Shown: positions 1 through 12,150 of the stretch, one piece after another
Position numbering within the stretch: the first letter of the stretch is position 1
How the letters are laid out: every line of letters starts with the position of its first letter
Source: Linyphia triangularis
Taxonomy: Eukaryota > Arthropoda > Arachnida > Araneae > Linyphiidae
Length of the DNA: 64,000 bases
Direction of reading: 5' to 3'
Assembly (NCBI GenBank): GCA_963978545.1
Contig: CAXBTE010000023.1
Location: 1-64,000, forward strand
Position numbers and translations under genes: made by a program
The notes under the pieces: generated by a model
Databases searched by the model: none
What the model was told of the DNA's origin: nothing
Seen by the model: only the letters and a program-made list of their open reading frames with translations

Positions 1-59
1 TTTCCAACTAACACTCTTTGCTTCCATACAAGAGCACACATTTCCCAGGCTTTCAAATG

Positions 60-360
60 CATGTTGATCAGAATGAAAAGTTCGTAATTCAAAATACATC
101 GCAAATTCTTTATTGGCAACATTGTCAACAATAGGACAATTTAAATCACTCTTGGAAATTCAGTGTTGTAGCATTATCTCATTGCTATCTTCCAACAATG
201 GAGCGAATTATGTTTGAGGACCATTATTGCAATTTCACTCATTTCGACGCCATTTTGGAAATGAATTTAACTCTCATATAGAGAGACAAGTTTTCTATCT
301 TCAAAAGCTATTTAAGAAAAGTTGGTATTTTCAGTTTGGTAAGTAATACTTACTTGTATA
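60..360 (+). repeat. Dispersed repeat, copy A
   Basis: This stretch is similar, in the same orientation, to 11870-12150. The clearest shared core is ACCATTATTGC followed within a few bases by CTCATTT and GACGCCATTTTG (near 220-256 here, near 12008-12045 there). Weaker matches include a GGAAACATTGTC-like block and the word CAACAAT. Divergence is high and full of small indels, so both are old copies. I see no terminal inverted repeats or coding remnant and cannot classify the element. Confidence 0.55.
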
Positions 361-1659
361 CTAAATGTCAAGAATATGTTTAATGTTTTCGATAATATTT
401 TGCACTGTATTTCAAAACAGTATATTCAAAACGACTATCGGTTATAATTTCGCGAGTTGAAATTGAAGCAAGGCAGTTTATAAATATCATTGTGTTGCAT
501 TTATCGTATATATTAATCTCATTTTGTTTCATTACATAGTTGCTTTTTACTATCCATTTTTATTCACGTTCAGTTTTTGCTTTATTTGATACCCATTTTG
601 TTTAGTTTTGATATATTTTCTTTTAATTATATTATACGAATACAATATTTTTTTTAGAATTCTTACAATTTAATTAATCAAATGGTGAAAAAAAAATTGT
701 AATTTTAATACTGATTTCAAGAGTAATAATTTAAGTATCCCGGTTTTTTATAGACATTTATAAAATGGACCATTTGTAAAAGTTAGTATACAAATTGACA
801 TAATTAAGGGCACTTTATTTAATACATTATTACTATAATCTATGCTCCCCCCCCAAAAAAAAAAGAAGCCTGTAGTTCCAAATAAGTGACTAAAATTGTT
901 TTCCAAGCACTTCGCCTGCAATTTTGAGACATTTTATAAATAGAAAAGCAAGGTTTTCATGTTATGTATTTATAAAAATTTAGTTGGGTGTTATTAGAGT
1001 TTTGAAAACGTTATAAGAATACAGGCAATATCTATGCGTTACTGTTTGAAGTAAATTGTTCAAATCAAGTGTTTATCGCACCAATCGACGAAGCAGAGAA
1101 ATGTACCCTTTTTTATAAACGCCCCCTTCAATACATGCACTTTGCTACAAATTTTCATTCTATAATTTTTTGCACATCCTTGTTTCCCAAATTGAATTAT
1201 CAATTAAGAAAAAATCGTTGGCATAAACAAATATCTTTCAATAATACAAAATTCCCAAGTTTTTGAATAAACTAGTAACTCGAGACATTAGACTTAATAA
1301 GTTACTAAGCAGCAGCTTTGCATTTTAATGATAATCATTATCCTTATAATTATTTTTGTTTCTCTTTCAAATAAAATCTAATATTTTTTCGCAGTGATCT
1401 GATGTGAAATTATGCTTAATCACGAGGCGATAAATGTCTTTTCCATCCTTTTGACGCCACTTTCTACTGGTTTCTTCGAGTTAATATATGACTTTAACAT
1501 TCGGTGATAAAGGTACGAATTTTTGTTATATTCTACGAGTGTTTCGAATAATCATACTACAAATTTAAAGTAAACATTTTAATGTTGTGTTTACTATAAT
1601 TGCACATTTTAGATTACTGTTTAGGTTTTCAAAATACAGATTTGTTGACAAAAGCGTTT
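361..1659. other. AT-rich non-coding stretch, no gene seen
   Basis: Only short open frames and simple-sequence runs are visible, including a C8 run followed by an A run near 847-864. The small frame at 1069-1266 has no recognisable domain and a composition expected of random AT-rich DNA. The repeat of copy A may continue weakly past 361, because words resembling AAGAATATGTTTAATGTT recur after copy B near 12,150. Confidence 0.5.
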
Positions 1660-1667
1660 CTCTAGTA

Positions 1668-2161
1668 CAGAGGTTCCCAACCCATGGGCCGCGAGTAACA
1701 CTGGGCCGTGGAGGCTGGTCGAGAATCTAAGACAAGATAAATATTATAGGAGTTTCAGGGGTAGAGGTGGAAACAACCGAATCACTCGATTATGACCAAC
1801 AATCTTCGAAGGTGTAATGAGTGAATAATGCGTGAATTCGACAGCATAACTAAAAATAAGTTTTAATCTAGATATTGACTCTCTCATGACAATGTTGACA
1901 TCCCATTGAATTCCTTTTTTTTTTTTTTAACTTTGTTCACTTGTTTTTTAGTTTTCTTATAGTTGTGACAGCAAAGTGAATACGTTAAAGTTCCTTTCTT
2001 CATAAAACAGAAGAAAAAAAAACTATTTTTTAATTCTTCTTGTACAGTATGTTTCACTAATTACTGAAGTACGCATACACATATTGTATTAACTAGAGGG
2101 CCTCAGAGTTTTTTTTTTACAAAATAAATGGTCCCACAACTAAAAAGGTTGGGAACCGCTG
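1668..2161 (+). mobile_element. hAT-like non-autonomous DNA transposon (MITE), 494 bp
   Basis: The left end begins CAGAGGTTCCCAACC and the right end finishes GGTTGGGAACCGCTG, which are imperfect inverted copies of each other. The element is flanked by an 8-bp duplication, CTCTAGTA at 1660-1667 and CTCTGGTA at 2162-2169, with one mismatch. Eight-bp duplications and CAG-starting ends of the form CAGNGGTTCYCAACC are typical of the hAT superfamily (Charlie-like ends). The interior is AT-rich with no transposase frame, so it would have to be moved in trans. The mismatch in the duplication and in the ends indicates an old insertion. Confidence 0.85.
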
Positions 2162-2169
2162 CTCTGGTA

Positions 2170-2669
2170 GATAAAACGTAAATTTTAACGGTTTTGTGCT
2201 GCCCTTTATCAAAGCAAAATTAAAACTTATAAATCAGATTTTGAAATGCGGTTGTTTCAACCTGCCCCTGTTTTATCCAGCTCCTTTTAATATATAATCG
2301 GTAGCTTTAACTTAACGAAGGGCTTCTCTTCTTGTTTAAAAAATACTAGATAGTGGTTTGAAACTAAAAGTAGAGTGTGGACCTTTTCACTCTAAACCGA
2401 AGATACGTCATAGGAAAAAAAATGTTTAAGTATTAGTATAAATTGGAGAATTGTTTCTTTTATTTTGATTTAGACTGACATTTTTTACGCTTAACAAATG
2501 TTAGAAAACGAACATGTCTGCATAAAACTTATCTAATTGATAAATTAAAATTTAATTACCTAACTGAGGTATAGTTGCACCAATCATAATTAAATTTGTA
2601 ATTTATTTAAAATTTTAAATTTAACTGCAAACGATACACGATGATTTGTTACAGGGAACAAACCAGAAT

Positions 2670-2703
<34 letters not shown>

Positions 2704-2825
2704 CTAATTTTGTTTGGGAAAGAATTTAAAATTATCGACTTTTTGTAAAAGTGTTAAGATTCAAAATTAAATTAAAATTCAATTATTGCATGGACGAATT
2801 AGATACCAGTAAGTTTTCTGTTCTG
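2170..2825. other. AT-rich non-coding stretch with a poly(A) tract
   Basis: There is a 26-nt uninterrupted A run at 2678-2703. It could be the tail of a retroposed sequence or a simple microsatellite. I see no matching target duplication on both sides and no coding remnant upstream, so I leave it unclassified. Confidence 0.5.
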
Positions 2826-3354
2826 CATTCGACACTTTAAATCATAAACTGAGGGTGTGGAACATCGCACAACTTTCAATTACACAATAATACTGATGTC
2901 AATTTGTGTCATTTACCGTTTTCATATTTTCAACATTTATTTAGAAAAATTTTCCAGTTTGGCTATATTTTTTGTGACAATTCTTGTATGGCTACTTTTT
3001 TTACAAAAAAAACCCACTCCGCTAAAACGATGATTTTTGCGATATACTTTTTGATAATTCTTGTGTAATCCTTTCCATAAATGAAACTGGGAAGAAAAAA
3101 AAAACGATCGTTGATGAGGTATGTTCAAGGAAAGAGAACCCTGTGTTAAAGGCATTTGTTTTCCAACTTTTTACGCCATTAAAGCATTTTTAAGGAAATT
3201 TCGGAGGTGGGGATGTTTAGAACACCTTAAGAGGCATTACCACAGCGATTTTGAACAAAATCGTTAGAGCCGTTTTCTAGCAATTACTGAAAAACATGTT
3301 TTTTTCAATGGCATCTACTTTATGCGCATGTGCGATTTTGACGAAAACCTTAAT
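2826..3354 (+). repeat. Diverged repeat, inverted pair, left copy (part 1)
   Basis: Read on the + strand, this matches the reverse complement of about 7390-7900. Shared words are GCATCGCACAACTTTCAA-like (near 2865), CAGCGATTTTG (near 3244), ACTTTATGC.CATG (near 3317) and TGACGAAAACCTTAA (3338-3353). Similarity continues after the transposon that interrupts it (3355-5509) into 5510-5770. The pairing therefore predates that insertion. No protein is visible. Confidence 0.7.
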
Positions 3355-3606
3355 CAGGGTGTCCAGCAACATTTCTGATAAAAATTCAAGCATATTTCAA
3401 GAATTTCAAGGCTCATCCCAAAAATTTTCAAGGACCCCTCTCACAACCAATTAATTACCACCACATTTTCCAAAGTATACCCCCACCAAGTAGAATGTTG
3501 AACTAATTTTACAAATTACAAAAAATTATGAAATTAAAAAATATCTAATCATCATGTAAGAATTAGACTATGTACTTTGAAAATAGGAAGAGAAGATTAT
3601 TTTAAG

Positions 3607-3644
<38 letters not shown>

Positions 3645-5509
3645 GGCATTAAAAAGACATAAAATTGTTTAACAAGTGATACATAAATATGAAGGTCTAA
3701 ACCTTAGCAAATAAAAATAAAAAGGAATAAACCTAGGGGTGCATTTTAATAGTTTACTTTAAGCACGACTGTTTATCACAAACATTTCTGCTGTTAAGAA
3801 TTAAGGGAGGGAGGTTTTGCATGTAAATGACATGGCCAAAGCAACTTGGTGACTTTTTTATAAAAAAAAAAATCGCCAAATTGATAATGGCATCAAAAGG
3901 CTGTGCCGCGAAATCCAAAATGACGTCTAAACACATTCGGCATCGAATCGCCAACTTTCAAAAAGTCGCCAAGGAGGACAGTAGAGTAAATCTTAAGGTC
4001 CCCTGTTACCTTTGAAGTATTTTATTGGTTCAGATTTAATATTTGGTGTCGGATGAATTGGCGGCGGAGAGTGGGCGATTTAGTGCTGAATGTGGCAACC
4101 CGTTGACTTGGTTTTCTGGCACTTGGACAACACAACGTTTTGACGTGATTTTCAATGTTTGTGACTTTTTTTTAAATATCGCTATCCGATACCGAACAGT
4201 AAATCTTAACCCTTTTGTTTCCTGACATCAATTACTGACTGAGCACTCGAAATGTCGTTCTTTCAGTCCTGCAAGTTGTTTTTATCCGTTGTTCCCGAGG
4301 CAGAGTTTTGTTTCTGCATATCTTTCTTTTCAATAGTGCAGAGATCTTGCTGCACTATTAACAATTAATTTACAATATTGGAGGAGAAAACAGATCAGAA
4401 ATTCAAGCCCGCGCGCTATGAAAAAGCTCTCATTTTTACACTTCACAACTCTCGCGGTTCAGTTGAATTGAGTTGTAGGTTGTGCAGCACGTGACGTTAC
4501 AAGTAATAAGACGCAGCCGCTTACAAACATTGCTCAAGGTCTCTTTCACTTATGATCGCGGCAAAGAATCCGAAATATAAAAAATCACAACGAACGGCGC
4601 CGTTATTACGAATTCGAAGAAAATATAGGTCGAATCAACATAGAAATATAGGATATATAGGACAATTAAAAAATATAGGACAATATAGGTCGTTTTTTTC
4701 CGATTTTTAAAAAATATATAGGATTTATAGGACGTCTGCGACCCCTGCTTTAGCGTAAATAGATGCATGATTTGTTTCAGATATCGGAGCTCTACCTGAC
4801 CCTAAATGATGAGCGATTTGCCGGAACATCGAGTTAAGTCAATATCAATTATAGGTATTGGTTAAGGTGGGTCAATCCTTCATTAATTGTGGTCACAGCA
4901 CTAATTGTAATAAAATCTAGTAGGAAGAACTCTAAAGTAAGCAGGTTCCTTGGCTGTCAAATTTCCAAGCAAACCCAATAAAATTGTAATGCAAATTTGT
5001 ATCTAATCACAGAAATGGTAGAAATTTCATTAAAAAACGGAAATCCACTTTTATGTCTGAACTTTACCATGTCTGTCAGGTGTAAAAGTCTGCAACAGCG
5101 TCAGTGACTGTTATATCCGCACAGTAATAGCATTCGACTAAAATTATCACGCAACAACCTAATTCTCGGCCATAGCGCCTAACATAATCACGAGAATAGC
5201 GGCCATTACATGACTGTAACGTTCAGCAAAATGGTCACCACGTATGAACGTAAATAATGCCGATAGAAGCTATGACATTACAGAAAAAGAAAGAGCAGAA
5301 ATCCGTCGATAAGCGGAAGAATAGCATCTCTTGGAAAACATTTTAATTTTTTTTTTTAAATATCATTATTATTTTTCCGATAAAAAAGAGAAGAGATGAT
5401 TTCCCGAAGCAGACCGGAAATTCCAAAATTTCAAGCATAATTCCCAACTTTCCCGAGGTGCAAAAAATTCAAGCACATTTCCCGACTTTCAAGGCTGCTG
5501 GACACCCTG
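3355..5509 (+). mobile_element. DNA transposon with 14-bp inverted ends and 5-bp target duplication
   Basis: The left end starts CAGGGTGTCCAGCA and the right end finishes TGCTGGACACCCTG, a perfect 14-bp inverted repeat. The flanks carry TTAAT at 3350-3354 and again at 5510-5514. The sequence outside the element (2826-3354 joined to 5510-5770) lines up continuously with the inverted copy at 7150-7900, which confirms both ends. Both subterminal regions contain TTCAAG-rich blocks in direct orientation. The interior has only short frames (for example 3827-4015 and 4043-4225) with no domain I recognise, so it is non-autonomous or badly decayed. Ends and 5-bp duplication would suit a hAT-like group with short duplications, but the superfamily is not settled. 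Confidence 0.8.
3609..3642. repeat. Poly(T) tract, 34 nt
   Basis: An uninterrupted T run lies inside the 3355-5509 element. It may be the tail of a minus-strand retroposed insert or a slippage-grown microsatellite. No target duplication was found around it. Confidence 0.8.
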
Positions 5510-5770
5510 TTAATGGTAGGTCCCTGTGCCTTCACCAACCCGTAAACCAAAATTGAACATCGTAGGTCTATTTGTTCGGGAGTTCGGCTGACCCCAGACA
5601 CACACAGAGAGACAAACATTTTTCTAGATCACTTTTTTGAAATCAGGATACTCCAAAACATAGAGAAATGCAAAAATAATCGAATTTTTTTTCCGACTGA
5701 ATACTATTCTTTCATTACCCTATATATGCATGTGGGTAATTGAAAGTAAAAATATTAATTCGTTATCTCT
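5510..5770 (+). repeat. Diverged repeat, inverted pair, left copy (part 2)
   Basis: This continues the repeat of 2826-3354 beyond the inserted transposon. It aligns with the reverse complement of about 7150-7390, for instance in ACCAAAATTGAACATCGT near 5547 and in CTTTCATTACC followed by TATATATG near 5710. A CA-rich tract near 5595 (ACACACACAGAGAGAC) lies within it. The minus-strand open frame at 5431-5619 crosses the transposon end and is not credible as a gene. Confidence 0.65.
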
Positions 5771-7149
5771 GGATAATGCGGACATATACCAGCAACGTCA
5801 TGTGAATATCTCCAATTAACCTTATGTACAAAACTTGTTTATTGCGGAGGCAGAGCCTGCATGAAATTTTGACTTCTGTGGATGCTATGCGGATCCGAAC
5901 TAAGAAGTTGCGGCCCACTCACCGCATCCTCGGAAAGGGTCCTTTCAAAATACATTGGCAAAACTTCTATAGGATCGCACCCTTATCCGCCCCATGCAAA
6001 AGAGCTCTTAATCAAAAAAAAAAAAAATACTTCTTGAAAGACAAAATCAGATTTTTGTCCATATATCATTTGGTCTTCATCCCTAGCATTACAATAAGTA
6101 CATGATCCAGTTATTTGTTGCGTGTTAAAAAAACCTGGAATTTTAAAAACATGTTTGGGTTGTCTTATTTCAGAAGCTAATGATTCTTAGCATCTTCAAT
6201 GTGTGCATATAGCGGTAGTTATCTCTTAGCATTGCCAGTTATACTTTGTCAGGATGCGCAAATGTGCATTGAGAGATATAATTCTGAACAAAGAATAACA
6301 AAAAGATAGTTTGGGGAAACTTGTGTACCAAGGGTCACCCCACTTTTATTGAACAATGTGTAGTTCTAAGTTTTTTTACTCACTTGGGTAGGTGGCAACA
6401 CCCGATTGCTCTTTTGGCAGCCATTTTGAAATCTTTGAGGAGAAAGCTGTGACAAGATATAAGTGAAAACGTTTTTATATGGTCTGCAGTAACATTTTGT
6501 AGCTCATGTCTTTGATTGTTTTACAGAGTTAAGTCAAATACTTTTCTTTTAATTCTAGTAAATAATTTTTTTTGTAACATTAAGTACAAAAAGAGATGTT
6601 TAAATAAGTCCTTTCTCCATGTGCATTCTTAGTAGAAGACATTTGACATGAAATCACCAAGTCGTGTACATATAGCTACATAGTTGCTTATTGTGTTGAA
6701 ATTGCCAAAACTAAAATCTGTTGGTGCTTTAAAGCGATAAGCATGCAGCTCATTTTTTTTCCAATCAGTTTTTCAAGTTATGAAAATACTTGTAATTTAC
6801 TGATAATTTGACACATTGCAATTTATTACAGTTATTATATGAAAAACCAATGAATGATAATTACTTGATGTTGTTTCTTTTGTAAAATTCATCTGTGTAT
6901 GTTTGTTTTTTATTCATTATGGACTGAAACCTCACTTAAAGATAATGGCGCTAGGTACAACGAGGTCTTGTACCCTGGGCCATTTGTGAAATTTCTTTAA
7001 AAACATTCTATTTAACAGAATCTATTATTTTAAGTAATTATATTAATCCCAATGGGAATTAATTACTATAACGATGTTTGCATATCAGTTTCACATTTTT
7101 AAAAGGCTCAGTGGCTCATTTTTTGTGCATTGAAAAAAGGCGGCACTAG
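5771..7149. other. Spacer between the inverted repeat arms, no gene seen
   Basis: The frame at 5824-6105 (93 codons) is lysine-rich near its end because of an A run and matches nothing I recognise. Two loosely similar words, around 6325 (CTTGTGTACCAAGGG) and 6970 (GTCTTGTACCCTGGG), may reflect repeat debris. Nothing else can be supported. Confidence 0.45.
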
Positions 7150-7900
7150 GTTTACAGGTCTCCCCTACTATGTTTATTACTTTGAACTTCCCATATATAA
7201 AATAAAGGTTATGAAAGTTTTGCATTGGTTTAAATATATATATTTCATTGTTAATCGTTTTGGACCTTGACAGGTTAAAAAAAAATTGGTCTAGGAAACG
7301 TTTTGAGTGTTTATGTTCAGCATAATTCCTGTAGAATTGATCAACGATATTCAAATATTTTGTCAGGATTAGTGGTGGCTATGGCACCTGTCGTTAAGGT
7401 TTTCGTCAGAATTGCGCATGTGCATAAAGTAGCTAGCTGCCTTGAAAAATGTGTTTTCAGCATTTGCTAAAAAAAGTATCTAATGATTTTCCACAAAATC
7501 GCTGAGGTAATGCTTTTTAAGCATTCCTATCTACAAAATTTTCGTAGAAATATGTTAAAGACGTAAAAAGGTGAAAATGTCTTTAACACAGAGTTTTCTT
7601 CCCCTGACGATTGTTTCTTCTCGTTCCACTTACAAGAAAAGATAATGTAATATATCTCGAAAAATCTCTTTGTTAATTTAGCCGTTTTTGGCGTTGATTT
7701 TTTTTTTCTCCAATGTAATAATTATCACCAAAAATAAGACCAAACTAGTCTTTTTTTTTTTCTTCTTCTTTCTTTTTTTAAATAAGGAAATTAGAAAAAC
7801 GATAAATTACATCAATCCATGACAAATTTAAATGAAGTTATCAACATTAAGTGTATTTGAAAGTTGTGCGATGCTCCATCACCCTAGTTTAATAAATAGC
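7150..7900 (-). repeat. Diverged repeat, inverted pair, right copy
   Basis: The reverse complement of this stretch lines up with 2826-3354 plus 5510-5770 over about 750 bp with many substitutions and indels. It lacks the transposon found in the left copy and so represents the empty-site state. The open frame on the minus strand at 7091-7354 falls inside it and looks incidental. The family is not recognised. Confidence 0.7.
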
Positions 7901-8490
7901 GATACGGTAAATGTGTTGATTTTTAAAATTCACTGCTTGACCCTGCGTTACGGAGACACCCTCCCCCACAAAAATTAACAAATGCAATATTGAAACACTA
8001 CTCCTCCGCTTTCTCTGAGGAGATTTGTTGTTAAATCGCCCCATACTCTAATACTACCCTAGCAAAACCAATCTCCTAAACCAAACAAATTTTTTTAACC
8101 CAAAACCGCATAAAATCAAAAAATCCCCGTACATACAGGCTCGCAACTTTCAAAACAAAAAAATATAAATGCATTTTTGAATCTCTACTATTTTAATTAG
8201 TTTCGCTACCTTTTATAGTTTAGAAAGAAAAATATGTAACTACTCTAAATCTCCTCTTGCGATGCTGCAAATTACTTTATATATGACAGCGTTCCATTAT
8301 AGTTATACACCTGCTTCTTAACTCTATGACTTTAATTGTTTGAAAATTATTTGAAACTTTTGTTTATAATTTGGATATATCAATATATTTGGAAGCTTGC
8401 AATTGCGCAAATATATATTTTTCTGATGAATTCATAGATTTTTTAGTGATTTATTTTTTCATTAGGTTTTTGCATGGCGAAACTTAGACC
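7901..8490. other. AT-rich non-coding stretch, no gene seen
   Basis: Only short homopolymer runs and no open frame of note are visible between the inverted repeat copy and the next transposon. Confidence 0.5.
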
Positions 8491-9932
8491 AGTTACAGGG
8501 TTCCCACTCTTATTGAAGAAAAAAATTCAAGGACTTTCAAGGACCTTTTTAAGAAAATTCAAGAACCGTTTTAGAAAAATTTAAGGACCATAATTTTGAA
8601 TACATCAGACGTAAAACTACAAAACGGAGATTATCGGTGGTCAAGGGTGTAGTGGAGTGGGAACATGAGGCAACGGCGATCCTTTACCTTTTTACAAGGT
8701 GGAACGACATTCCCTCATCTAAAATTTTTTAATTTCTATTTTTTTTCTCTTTACGTAATACTGAACTCAAAGCCAAGTAAGCAAACAAAAAAATAATTTC
8801 GTGGGAACTTGCTTTCGTCTGGGATCCACAACTTCAGAGATGAGCAGGCAAGTTCTAGTTTTTGTAAAACACTTGAAAGAGGAGCGGCAACCCACACATG
8901 GCCATTTCTCCTTCATTAGAAATGAACTGACATATATGTGTACATATAGCTACGATTCATTCAATAGCAACTATCCTCCTCAACGAATGATCTGTATTTA
9001 TGGAAGAATTCCAGACGTCAAATTTGTATGGTTCGTCATATATACAGTCTAAAACTTCCATACACAAATTCACGCCAAATATCTGCATATTTAAATAACA
9101 AAACTGTGACCTAGCACATGCAGTTCTTTGCGCCTTTCCTTGAAGAATATTTCGCCTCCTCTAATTTTAATGGGAACGCTAACCGATTTATCAACAAAAG
9201 TTATGCAACTTTTTTTTTTAATTTTTATATCACGGAATTAATAAATTATTTGTAAACCTCTCAACGAACCTAAGATATGAATTAGTTCAAAAGGAAAAAA
9301 CAAATGACAGTAAAAGATGGGGTTTTTTACAATCCAAAAAAGTTAAACAAACCTGCGGTTCTGGCGGAATAAACTGGTTAGTGCTAAAAATCCAGATAGG
9401 TAAGAGCAGAATGTTGATATTTTGTATTAGCATTTAAGGTGTTTTGAGATCACGGAATTATGTATTTATATTTTGTCAGATATTGGGAAATATTTATTTT
9501 ATTCCCAGATATTGGGAAAATCAAACTGATAACTTGTTTGAACATGAAATAATATGTTCAAAATAGTATTGATTTTTAAATCCTTTATATTAACTTCGCT
9601 TTTGAATGTTTGTGAATTTGAATATGTTTATTTCAACACATAAAATGTTGCTTGAATGTACAGTAAAGAGACTGGCTTCAAGCGCTCCGCTACGTTTTTG
9701 TGACAGAACTGAACAGTTGTTAACTTTGTTTCACTTTAACTTGGCAGTACTGATAATGCTACATTAGCCGAATTGCAGCCCTTCACAACCCAGGGTTGCA
9801 AAGGAGTTCCAAGGCTTGCGCTAAGAGCAGAGGACTACTAAAAAAAGTAATACGTAGCAAAAATCAGTAATTCTAATAACATGTATTTTATTAAATTCTT
9901 ATAAAAATAATTTTATTGCAATTTTTTATAAT

Positions 9933-9954
9933 AAAAAAAAAAAAAAAAAAAAAA
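9933..9954. repeat. Poly(A) tract, 22 nt
   Basis: This simple A run lies inside the 8496-11389 element. A 10-bp inverted word (TATACCCATT near 10074 and AATGGGTATA near 10193) lies downstream, but I cannot tie the two into one insertion. Confidence 0.7.
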
Positions 9955-11168
9955 TTGAATCCGTGGGTAAAAGCTGACTTAAAATAATGTTGATTAGTGC
10001 AGAAAATGCTACGATTTTAATAATTTGCACCAATACCATACCGAGCACTCTTACCATTTTTGGAGTGTTTTCTATACCCATTTTCATTGTAAGGGGCACC
10101 AAAACTCATTCTTGCACACATAGCATTTTACTCCTAGGCTGGTCCTGTATATTTGATTTTCCTTAATATAAAAGTGCTAATGGTTTTGCAAATGGGTATA
10201 ATACATTGAAATTGGGCTGTGAAGAAGTAGGAAAACGATTCAGATGTACTTAAAATGTAAAATTAAATTTCTTTTCGGTTTGAGAATGGGAAAGTTTTAC
10301 ACTTACAGTTATTTCAGAATTTATTCCAAAAATGTAGCAGCAGTTTTTTTTTTTAAAAATCGTACAGTGGCGGCAATATAAGGGGAAACAATTCCCCCGA
10401 TCTTTTTTAAAATCTAGTGATTTCGATGGCAATATCATATATATTTTGTAGTTTGCTTTCTTTCTCCTCCGATTTATACCCATTTTTGACTATTATTGTC
10501 ACCTAACCGTCACCACTGTCGAGATGACAAAATCGAACTGGTAAAGATAAAAAAAAACAGGAATGTCCCAAACAAATCTGATAAGTAATGAGTCTATATT
10601 GAAATATCCCGCTTAAAATAAGAGATGATTGAGATGGTACACAAATTAATATTTTATCAAGAAATTTTAAATCGACTGATGGATTTGAATTTTCCGATTA
10701 TTTTATTAATGGAGCAAATTTGGAAAAGGAAAGGAAGGATCTATCAAGAAAGAGAAACTTCTCTACATTTTCTTTTTTAGAAGGAGAAAAGCCATAAAAC
10801 TTTCAATCAACAATCACAATCTTTTTCAAAACAGATTTCGAGGAGCTACAGAATCTGGGAATTTATCCGAACCCATTGCATGTAAGGCATCTCTGACATT
10901 TCAGAAAAAATGTTTAAAATTTGTGTCAATAATATGTTTGAAAATGTGTTATAATCCTTTATAAAGAGTTAAATAATCTTTTAAAATGGGTTGTGCAAAG
11001 CAAATTATTTAAAATTCATATAACTTAATAGTTTAAAAAAGTTATTTGTGTAAAAGAATAAGTCGAAACACACAATTATTATTATTTTAATTTTTGGAGG
11101 TGCTCTTGAGCTATTTTGAGATTATTAAAGTAATATTAACAAAACTATTTAAAGTTGTCATTTTCACT

Positions 11169-11182
11169 CCCCCCCCCCCCCC
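11169..11182. repeat. Poly(C) tract, 14 nt
   Basis: This uninterrupted C run is one of the few C-rich stretches in the left flank. It lies within the 8496-11389 element just before its motif-rich right end. Confidence 0.8.
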
Positions 11183-11289
11183 TCTTCTCCACACACGCAG
11201 AAAAAGATGCATACGTTTGTAATGACGTAACACAGTATTCCCACACCTTTTTATTTTACACTACACCACTGTTGTTTATCACTCAAAAA

Positions 11290-11377
11290 TTCAAGGACTT
11301 TCAAGGACCTTATCCTTTTTTCAAGGACTTTCAAGGACCAAATTTCATTAAAAAAAATTCAAGGACTTTCCAGGACC
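11290..11377 (+). repeat. Three direct copies of a 20-bp subterminal motif
   Basis: TTCAAGGACTTTCAAGGACC occurs twice intact and a third time as a variant with CCAGG in its second half, next to the right inverted end of the element. One more copy lies just inside the left end at 8526. Repeated subterminal motifs are commonly transposase binding sites in DNA transposons; that role is inferred here. Confidence 0.7.
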
Positions 11378-11869
11378 GTGGGAACCCTGAGTTATAAATT
11401 CAAGTTAAATTGAAATGTAATACTACAATGTAGCGCCTGGCACTGATAATTAGAATTCAAATCAGTGAAACAGCAGTTAGTTTTTGGCATGCTTCGCAAT
11501 TATTGATTTCCAATTTTTTAAAGAAAAATTGACGTGTTGGATATTTATAAAATATTGATTAAACCTTCATTGACCACAAATGTTCCCTGTAGCATATTTT
11601 CCATGTTACCTGATTTTAAATAGTAATTTCCTCAGAAATGCACAGCTGTGAATTTGAAATTTTTTAAAAGAACTGCGCAACTCCTTTTGTTGCCGGTCTA
11701 AATATTGAAAATCATTAGCCACATGTAATAAGCGTTATAACTGACAGATACATCAGGCAGTTTTTCTGACATCAAAAAATATAGATCGAATATAAACGTT
11801 GTTAAAAATCCAGGGTTGCATGCATGCTTTTAAATGTTCTAAGCTATAGTATGTAGGCAGATAAAAACG

Positions 11870-12150
11870 AAATTTTCATAGTAAAAAAACCCGTTGCGAA
11901 TGCATTGTTGGAAACATTGTCTGCAATAAGCTCAGACAAATCTCTTTGTTTAAGAAAACAAAGCATTGTAACTCTTTCAACAATAAAGAGCAAAGTTTCT
12001 CTGAAGACCATTATTGCTATTCCGCTCATTTTGACGCCATTTTGAAAAAAAATTGACATTGAATCTCTTGCCAATTTTAAAAGTGATTTGAAGGAGGGAG
12101 AGGTACATATTTTCGCTTCGGTACCTAATTTATACTTGCCCATAGTGCTT
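11870..12150 (+). repeat. Dispersed repeat, copy B
   Basis: This is the direct-orientation counterpart of 60-360, sharing the ACCATTATTGC and GACGCCATTTTG blocks and the spacing between them. The minus-strand frame at 11844-12143 (99 codons) lies exactly on this repeat, but the corresponding frame is not kept open in copy A. That argues against coding. Confidence 0.55.

Larger units (their letters stand above)
8496..11389 (+). mobile_element. DNA transposon or nested element with 12-bp inverted ends and 5-bp duplication
   Basis: The left end starts CAGGGTTCCCAC and the right end finishes GTGGGAACCCTG, a perfect 12-bp inverted repeat. AGTTA is duplicated at 8491-8495 and 11390-11394. Both ends carry the motif TTCAAGGACTTTCAAGGACC: once at 8526 and three times at 11290-11377, all on the + strand. 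The 2.9-kb interior is AT-rich and lacks a transposase; the frames at 8801-9052 and 10250-10483 show no domain. It shares its end style and duplication length with the 3355-5509 element and may be a related family. Confidence 0.7.

Noticed and set aside
5824..6105. 93-codon plus-strand frame
   Set aside because: No recognisable domain, a lysine run from an A tract, and a location between decayed repeats.
11844..12143. 99-codon minus-strand frame
   Set aside because: It overlaps a dispersed repeat whose other copy at 60-360 does not keep the frame open; no domain recognised.
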